Shown one piece after another: positions 59,313-64,000 of a stretch of DNA of 64,000 bases. Numbering within the stretch: the stretch's first letter is position 1; every line of letters begins with the position of its first letter. Source of the stretch: an uncultured Prevotellaceae bacterium (GTDB taxonomy: Bacteria; Bacteroidota; Bacteroidia; Bacteroidales; Muribaculaceae). Location of the stretch: positions 65,110-129,109 of the forward strand of contig CAJLMA010000007.1 in the NCBI GenBank assembly GCA_905207705.1, written 5' to 3'. A model generated the notes under the pieces. The model was not told where the DNA came from, did not search any database, and was given only the letters and a program-made list of their open reading frames with translations. Position numbers and translations under genes: made by a program.

Positions 59313-60773
59313 ATGACACCTGTAGTAGTTCTTGCCACGATAGTTGGCTATTTCATATTGCTTTTTCTCGTTTCTTATGTGGCAGGCCGCAATAGCGACA
59401 ATGCAAGCTTTTTTACCGGTAGCCGGCAAGCCCCGTGGTACATAGTGGCTTTTGCAACGATGGGGGCTGCCATATCGGGGGTTACGTTCATTTCGGTTCC
59501 CGGCATGGTGGTCGCCAAGGGGTATAGCTACTTGCAAATGGTGCTTGGATTCATAATAGGGTATATTGCCATTGCTTTTGTGCTTGTGCCTCTGTTCTAT
59601 AAAAAGAATCTTATTTCCATTTACGGGTATCTCGAACAGCGTTTTGGCGCGATGACCTATAAGAGCGGTGCATGGTTTTTCTTTGTTTCCAAGATGCTTG
59701 GTGCGGCTGTGAGGTTCTTTGTGGTCTGTGTCGTGTTGCAAAGTCTGGTTTTCGAGCCGCTCGGCATCCCGTTTGTGTTCAATGTCATAGTAACCATTGC
59801 GTTGATATGGTTGTACACCAAGCAGGGTGGCGTGAAGACCGTCATTTGGACCGACACATTGAAATCGTTCTGCCTTGTCATGTCGGTCGTTTTATGTATA
59901 GTGTTCATAGCCCGGGGGCTTGGGTACGACTTTTTGACTATGGTTTCGGCTGTTGCTTCGGATGAAACGTCGAGGATGTTTTATTTCGACGACCCCAAGT
60001 CGGGAGAGTATTTTTGGAAGCAGTTCCTTGCCGGTATTTTCATGGTGATTGCCACTTCGGGACTTGATCAGGACATGATGCAACGCAATCTCGCTTGCAA
60101 GAATTCAAAGGAGTCGCAGAAAAACATGATAGTCAGCGGTATCTCGCAATTTTTTGTTATCGCGTTGTTCTTGATTCTCGGCACGTTGCTCGTTATTTAT
60201 GTACAGAATACTCCGGGACTTGAAATACCCGAGAAGACCGATGAATTGTTCGGTCTCGTGGCTGCCGATAAGTCCATGCCTATAATCGTTGGCATATTGT
60301 TTATTTTGGGATTGATTTCGGCTGCATATTCGGCTGCCGGTTCGGCATTGACCTCGTTGACGACGTCGTTTACCGTCGATATATTGAAGGCCAACGTAAA
60401 GCATGATGAGCGCAAATTGACTCACACTCGCAAATTTGTGCATCTTGGCATGTCGGTGTGCATGGGTATCGTCATAATCGTGTTTTACATAATAAGCAAC
60501 AGCGATGCCATAAGCGCCGTTTATACATTGGCGAGTTATACTTACGGGCCTATTTTGGGCTTGTTTACATTCGGACTTGCGGTGAAAAACAAGGTCAGGG
60601 ACCGTTTTGTGCCTTATGTGTGCATTGCCGCGCCGGTGATTTGCTATTTCGTGCAAGGAGCATTGTTCGATTATTTCGGATATGTAATGAGTTTTGAACT
60701 GCTCCTGTTGAACGCCGCAGTTACTTTTGTCGGATTGCTTTTGCTGTCGACAGGGAAGAAAATAGAAGCATGA
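59313..60773 (+). CDS. sodium:solute symporter (SSS) family transporter
   Basis: A 486-residue transporter with about 13 membrane segments and the SSS pattern: SDNASFFTGSRQAPWYIV, ATMGAAISGVTFISVPGMV near the N-terminus, and GLISAAYSAAGSALTSLTTSFTVDI (sodium-site serine/threonine) toward the C-terminus. Its position 34 bases after namZ suggests uptake of MurNAc or a related amino sugar; SSS proteins also carry sialic acid, galactose or amino acids, so the substrate is inferred only. Confidence 0.92.
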   Translation: MTPVVVLATIVGYFILLFLVSYVAGRNSDNASFFTGSRQAPWYIVAFATMGAAISGVTFISVPGMVVAKGYSYLQMVLGFIIGYIAIAFVLVPLFYKKNLISIYGYLEQRFGAMTYKSGAWFFFVSKMLGAAVRFFVVCVVLQSLVFEPLGIPFVFNVIVTIALIWLYTKQGGVKTVIWTDTLKSFCLVMSVVLCIVFIARGLGYDFLTMVSAVASDETSRMFYFDDPKSGEYFWKQFLAGIFMVIATSGLDQDMMQRNLACKNSKESQKNMIVSGISQFFVIALFLILGTLLVIYVQNTPGLEIPEKTDELFGLVAADKSMPIIVGILFILGLISAAYSAAGSALTSLTTSFTVDILKANVKHDERKLTHTRKFVHLGMSVCMGIVIIVFYIISNSDAISAVYTLASYTYGPILGLFTFGLAVKNKVRDRFVPYVCIAAPVICYFVQGALFDYFGYVMSFELLLLNAAVTFVGLLLLSTGKKIEA

Positions 60774-60819
60774 TTTTCCTTCCTATGCGAGCGTGTGGAT
60801 TCCTCTTTAAGCGTGGATT

Positions 60820-61716
60820 ATGGCAAAGGGTTTGATAAATAAGTATATTTGGATTATCGACACTATTCAACGTTATGGCCGCATAACGCGCGAAGAGCTT
60901 AACCGGCTGTGGATTAAGTCGTCGCTCGGTGACGGCATGCCAATGGCGCGACGAACGTTCTACAATTACAGGCAGGGGATTGCCGAAACATTCAACGTAG
61001 CTGTTGAATGCGACCCGTCGACATTTGAATATTATATTGATTCGTCGGGCAGCGAGCAGGATGAGAAGTTGCGCAACTGGCTCCTTGACGCTGCCTCGAT
61101 GAGCGGTATGTTGTCTGATTCCCGGGATGTGTCCGACCGCATTGTCCTTGAGGATGTGCCAAGCGCGAGAGGCAATCTGCCGGTGGTCATACAGGCTATG
61201 AAAGAGTCGTGCCGTATTTGTTTTTCCTATAAGGCGTATAATCGTATCAATGTCAAGCATGATGTCGTGGTTGAACCATATTTCGTGCGCATTTTCAAGC
61301 AATTGTGGTATGTGATAGGGTATAATGTCAAGGATGAGGCAATAAAGACTTATTCACTTGACCGAATGAGTGACTTGATTATCAGGCAAGACAAGTTTAC
61401 TGTGCCCGAAGGATTCAGCGCTGCCGATTATTTCAAGAATTGTTTCGGCATAATGCAGAGCAAAGGGGTGCCTAAGGAGATTGTGTTGAAGTCAACGAGC
61501 AATCAGGCAAAATACTTGCGGGCGTTGCCTTTGCATCATTCACAACGCGAAGAAGTGCACGACACTTATTCACTGTTTCACTATAAGTTGTTTGTCACCT
61601 ATGATTTTGTGCAGGAAATACTTTCATTAGGTTCGCAGGTGCAGGTGATTTCTCCTCCCGAGTTGAAGGCAGCCGTTGTCAATGAATTGAGGCTTGCTCT
61701 TGACAATTATGATTGA
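60820..61716 (+). CDS. WYL-domain transcriptional regulator
   Basis: A 298-residue helix-turn-helix/WYL regulator. The N-terminal part (about 15-80: RYGRITREELNRLWIKS ... MARRTFYNYRQGIAETF) is a winged helix; residues about 125-215 contain the WYL domain (CRISFSYKAYN-like; VVEPYFVRIFKQLWYVIGYN; IKTYSLDRM). Such proteins sense small ligands or nucleic acid through the WYL fold. It is 46 bases after the symporter, so it may control this operon. It converges on dnaX. Confidence 0.88.
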   Translation: MAKGLINKYIWIIDTIQRYGRITREELNRLWIKSSLGDGMPMARRTFYNYRQGIAETFNVAVECDPSTFEYYIDSSGSEQDEKLRNWLLDAASMSGMLSDSRDVSDRIVLEDVPSARGNLPVVIQAMKESCRICFSYKAYNRINVKHDVVVEPYFVRIFKQLWYVIGYNVKDEAIKTYSLDRMSDLIIRQDKFTVPEGFSAADYFKNCFGIMQSKGVPKEIVLKSTSNQAKYLRALPLHHSQREEVHDTYSLFHYKLFVTYDFVQEILSLGSQVQVISPPELKAAVVNELRLALDNYD

Positions 61717-61759
61717 GGCTGTTTTTTTGGTTGAATTTTGGTGCAGTCAGAACTGTTTG

Positions 61760-63601
61760 TCAGGCAAGACCGAGCCCGAGTTCTATTATGAGACGCTTTA
61801 CGTCGGGGTTACGTTTTGCGAGGTCTTCGGCTATTTCACGCGGAGACCAGTATTTGGGCGCAGGTCCCGATTCTTTTACTTTTATGTCAAGTGCTACCAT
61901 GTCATTGGCAAGTTTTTCGCGCAGGAATGATATGATTTCGGTCAGCCGCGTCTTTAAGAATTCTACTTGTCCTATGTTGTCGACATATATTTCATAGAGC
62001 GTTTCGTTGACCTTGCGGGGCAAGGCGGTGCGCATGGTGTTTATTATCACCTGTTCGCGAGGGTGTGTGGCTATGTAATCGTTCCATGCTTCCAGCATTT
62101 GTTCGTCGGTAAATGATTCTTTCCGGTGTGAGGTAGTGCTTGTTTGCGAAGTAGTGTTCACGGCGGAGTTTGGGTCTACTGACGATTTTGCTGCATCGAT
62201 GTTGTTGATGAGGATCCTCGGAGGCATGTTCCCGGCATTTGGAGCGGTCTGGACGGGTTTGGCGCGTTGGGAGTAGGTAACGCTCGGCTCAGTGGAAAAA
62301 TGCGATGAGACGGGCTGCTGTTGCATCATGGGCGCATTGCCGGCAGGCTGTGCCGGCAGGTTGCTTGCAATAGGAGCCGTTGCTGTTTGAGCTGTCGGTC
62401 TTGTCGTAGGCGACGCTTGCTGCGGTTGTGTAGCAGTTGCCTTGGGTGCTTGGCTGTTGGGGCTGCTGTCGTTTCCGCCTGTCGACGGTCCCGGAGTTGG
62501 CGACTTTGGCTCGAGCAACCTGCATATTTTTATGAGGGTCAACTCCACAAGGAATTGTTTGTTGGCAGCCGTTCGGTAGCTGAGGTCGCAAGTGTTGCAC
62601 AGGTCCATCGCAAGATAATAGAACTTGGGATGGAATTTTACCGATTCCTTGATGAATCTGGTGGCAACCTCTTCTCCCATGTCGAGCAGTTTGTGAGTTT
62701 GCGGAGTCGATGCTACCATCATGTCGCGTATGTGCTTTGCAAGGCCGTTTATAAAAAACAGCGAATCAAACCCCTTGTCGCGTATCTCTTTGTATATCAA
62801 CAGTGCTTCGGGCACATTGCCGGTGCGGAATGTCTCCATCAGCCTGAAGTAATAGTCGTGGTCGAGTACGTTGAGGTTTTCGATGGTTGACGCGTATGTT
62901 ATGTTTCCGCCCGATGATGCCGCTACTTGGTCGAATATCGACAATGCGTCGCGCATCGCGCCGTCGGCCTTTTGCGCGATTACGTTCAATGCGGCCGGCT
63001 CTGCGCTTATTCCTTCGTTTGAAGCAATATATTTTAATTGCCCGGCAATGTCGGCTATTGTTATACGCGAGAAGTCATATATCTGGCATCTCGATAATAT
63101 CGTAGGTATTATTTTGTGCTTTTCGGTGGTGGCGAGGATGAATATCGCATGAGCCGGAGGTTCTTCGAGAGTCTTCAGGAATGCATTGAAGGCTGCCGTC
63201 GACAGCATGTGCACCTCGTCGATGATGAATACGCGGTACTTGCCGATTTGAGGCGGTATCCTGACCTGCTCTATGAGGTTGCGTATGTCGTCGACCGAGT
63301 TGTTTGACGCGGCATCGAGTTCGACGATATTCAGCGATCGTTGCTCGTTGAATGCCACACACGATTCACACTCGTTGCACGCTTCACCTTCGTCGGTGGG
63401 GTGGAGACAGTTGATTGTTTTGGCAAATATTCGTGCGCATGAAGTCTTTCCAACTCCTCTCGGACCGCAAAACAGGTAGGCATGGGCCAAGTGTCCTGAG
63501 TCGATTGCCGACTTCAAGGTGTGGGTTAACGCTTGTTGACCTACGACGCTTTTAAACGTGGTGGGACGGTATTTTCGGGCAGATACGATGTATTGTTCCA
63601 T
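61760..63601 (-). CDS. dnaX: DNA polymerase III subunits gamma/tau
   Basis: DnaX is the clamp-loader ATPase. The 613 residues show Walker A FCGPRGVGKTSCA, the zinc-binding cysteines CLHPTDEGEACNECESC, Walker B IIDEVHML, sensor EEPPAHAIFILATTEKH and ILSRCQIYDF. After about residue 365 is a Pro/Thr/Gln/Ala-rich disordered linker of about 120 residues, then a C-terminal tau-like domain (EQMLEAWNDYIATHPREQ ...). No slippery A-run for a programmed gamma frameshift was found. A longer frame starts at 63646, but ATG 63601 fits MEQYIVSARKYRP and the promoter. Confidence 0.95.
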   Translation of the reverse strand: MEQYIVSARKYRPTTFKSVVGQQALTHTLKSAIDSGHLAHAYLFCGPRGVGKTSCARIFAKTINCLHPTDEGEACNECESCVAFNEQRSLNIVELDAASNNSVDDIRNLIEQVRIPPQIGKYRVFIIDEVHMLSTAAFNAFLKTLEEPPAHAIFILATTEKHKIIPTILSRCQIYDFSRITIADIAGQLKYIASNEGISAEPAALNVIAQKADGAMRDALSIFDQVAASSGGNITYASTIENLNVLDHDYYFRLMETFRTGNVPEALLIYKEIRDKGFDSLFFINGLAKHIRDMMVASTPQTHKLLDMGEEVATRFIKESVKFHPKFYYLAMDLCNTCDLSYRTAANKQFLVELTLIKICRLLEPKSPTPGPSTGGNDSSPNSQAPKATATQPQQASPTTRPTAQTATAPIASNLPAQPAGNAPMMQQQPVSSHFSTEPSVTYSQRAKPVQTAPNAGNMPPRILINNIDAAKSSVDPNSAVNTTSQTSTTSHRKESFTDEQMLEAWNDYIATHPREQVIINTMRTALPRKVNETLYEIYVDNIGQVEFLKTRLTEIISFLREKLANDMVALDIKVKESGPAPKYWSPREIAEDLAKRNPDVKRLIIELGLGLA

Positions 63602-63621
63602 CAATAAAGAAATTATAAATG

Positions 63622-63629
63622 CAAATTTA
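63622..63629 (-). promoter_or_regulatory. -7 element for dnaX
   Basis: TAAATTTG on the minus strand, predicted start near 63619, 18 bases before ATG 63601. Confidence 0.5.
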
Positions 63630-64000
63630 AGCAAATCGGGATTCAATCGGAAATAATATCATGGGAAATAACAGGCAGCGAGTTAAGGCCGTGTCGTGGC
63701 AGCCAGGCAAGGACTGTGAGGCAAAGTGCGCGATTGTCGCAGAAATGTTAAAATGTCATGTTCCCCAATTTGTCCGATAGGTTCAATTTGGACCAGTCTG
63801 TTTACCTCTCGATTACCCGTCATTCAGGTACCTAAACAATGTTCTTGTTGCATAAACTGCTGATAATTAACAATATACTCAAAAGTGCCGTTACCAACGA
63901 AGTAACGGCAGAAATGTATGTAAAAATATACAGTTCAGGAAAAGAAAAAATAGAGATAAAAAACTCTTTTCATTATTACTATTAAAGTTTTTATTATTAT
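63630..64000. other. right-edge intergenic stretch without a convincing gene
   Basis: About 370 bases. A 39-codon plus-strand frame (ATG 63661 to TAG 63778) exists but has no promoter or recognisable features. A 9-bp perfect hairpin TGCCGTTAC/GTAACGGCA is at 63886-63910. The rest is AT-rich and may belong to the upstream region of a gene beyond the window. Confidence 0.4.
63886..63910. repeat. perfect inverted repeat near the right edge
   Basis: TGCCGTTAC (63886-63894) and GTAACGGCA (63902-63910) around a 7-base loop. No U-tract follows on either strand, so a protein-binding site or mRNA structure is as likely as a terminator. Confidence 0.4.

Noticed and set aside
61760..63601. Programmed frameshift producing gamma from dnaX
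   Set aside because: No A-rich slippery heptamer with a following stem was found in the coding strand.
63661..63780. Plus-strand 39-codon frame near the right edge
   Set aside because: No promoter element or recognisable features; kept only as a note.

Overview
This window reads as Bacteroidota chromosome, most likely order Bacteroidales (a Muribaculaceae- or Bacteroides-like gut commensal). The evidence is: upstream regions carry the Bacteroidota -7 element TAnnTTTG, several with a TTG/TTTG 19-20 bases upstream; start codons mostly lack Shine-Dalgarno sequences; several large secreted proteins end in type IX secretion (T9SS)-like C-terminal domains; and the gene set (GH3-family protein, C10 and M6 peptidases, OMP beta-barrel protein with a carboxypeptidase-regulatory-like domain, lipoproteins, SSS symporter with NamZ/DUF1343) is typical of the group. 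Most of it is ordinary core chromosome with dense genes; accessory character is concentrated at about 4.3-8 kb and in the secreted-protein region 23-33 kb.

Layout. 1-4.2 kb (minus): the start of a membrane protein cut by the window edge, purD, an RlmL-like rRNA methyltransferase with a long charged tail, and cysE. 4.3-8 kb: an AT-rich stretch with an acyltransferase-3 gene, a CAT-anticodon tRNA, a Fic protein with a palindrome over its promoter, and a small secreted-protein gene broken by an in-frame TAG. 8-10 kb: a lipoprotein with an alpha/beta-hydrolase nucleophile elbow. 10.0-10.5 kb: an intergenic region with two apparent minus-strand small RNA units. 10.5-18.9 kb (minus): der, era, fabH, rpmF, yceD, rnhB, a polyprenyl synthase, a histidine kinase and a HAD phosphatase. 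19-22 kb (plus): a GH3-family protein and an alkaline phosphatase, then another candidate minus-strand RNA. 22.4-33.1 kb (minus): a lipoprotein, a C10 peptidase, and a three-gene operon of secreted proteins built around an M6 metallopeptidase. 33.4-36.6 kb (minus): proBA and an AlkD-like protein.

36.9-44.7 kb (plus): a SpmA/SpmB-like membrane protein, ybeY, mnmG (gidA), a parS-like 16-mer, apt, uvrC, dtd, a MazG-like pyrophosphohydrolase and deoC. 44.8-47.3 kb (minus): a CAP-domain protein and a secreted endonuclease I. 47.5-50.5 kb (plus): an SGNH protein plus MBOAT acyltransferase pair, likely for O-acetylation of a surface glycan. 50.5-52.9 kb (minus): purN and an MsbA-like ABC exporter. 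53-56 kb (plus): a large outer-membrane beta-barrel protein, followed by a strong orphan promoter reading into a structured non-coding stretch. 56.3-61.7 kb: a glucosaminidase/LysM protein divergent from cytidine deaminase, then a NamZ - SSS symporter - WYL regulator operon that suggests peptidoglycan-sugar salvage. 61.8-63.6 kb (minus): dnaX. The last 350 bases hold a hairpin but no convincing gene.

Many start codons were set by the TAnnTTTG element: where a longer reading frame would begin at TTG inside or upstream of that element, the downstream ATG was chosen. No CRISPR array, rRNA operon, complete insertion sequence or prophage was seen.
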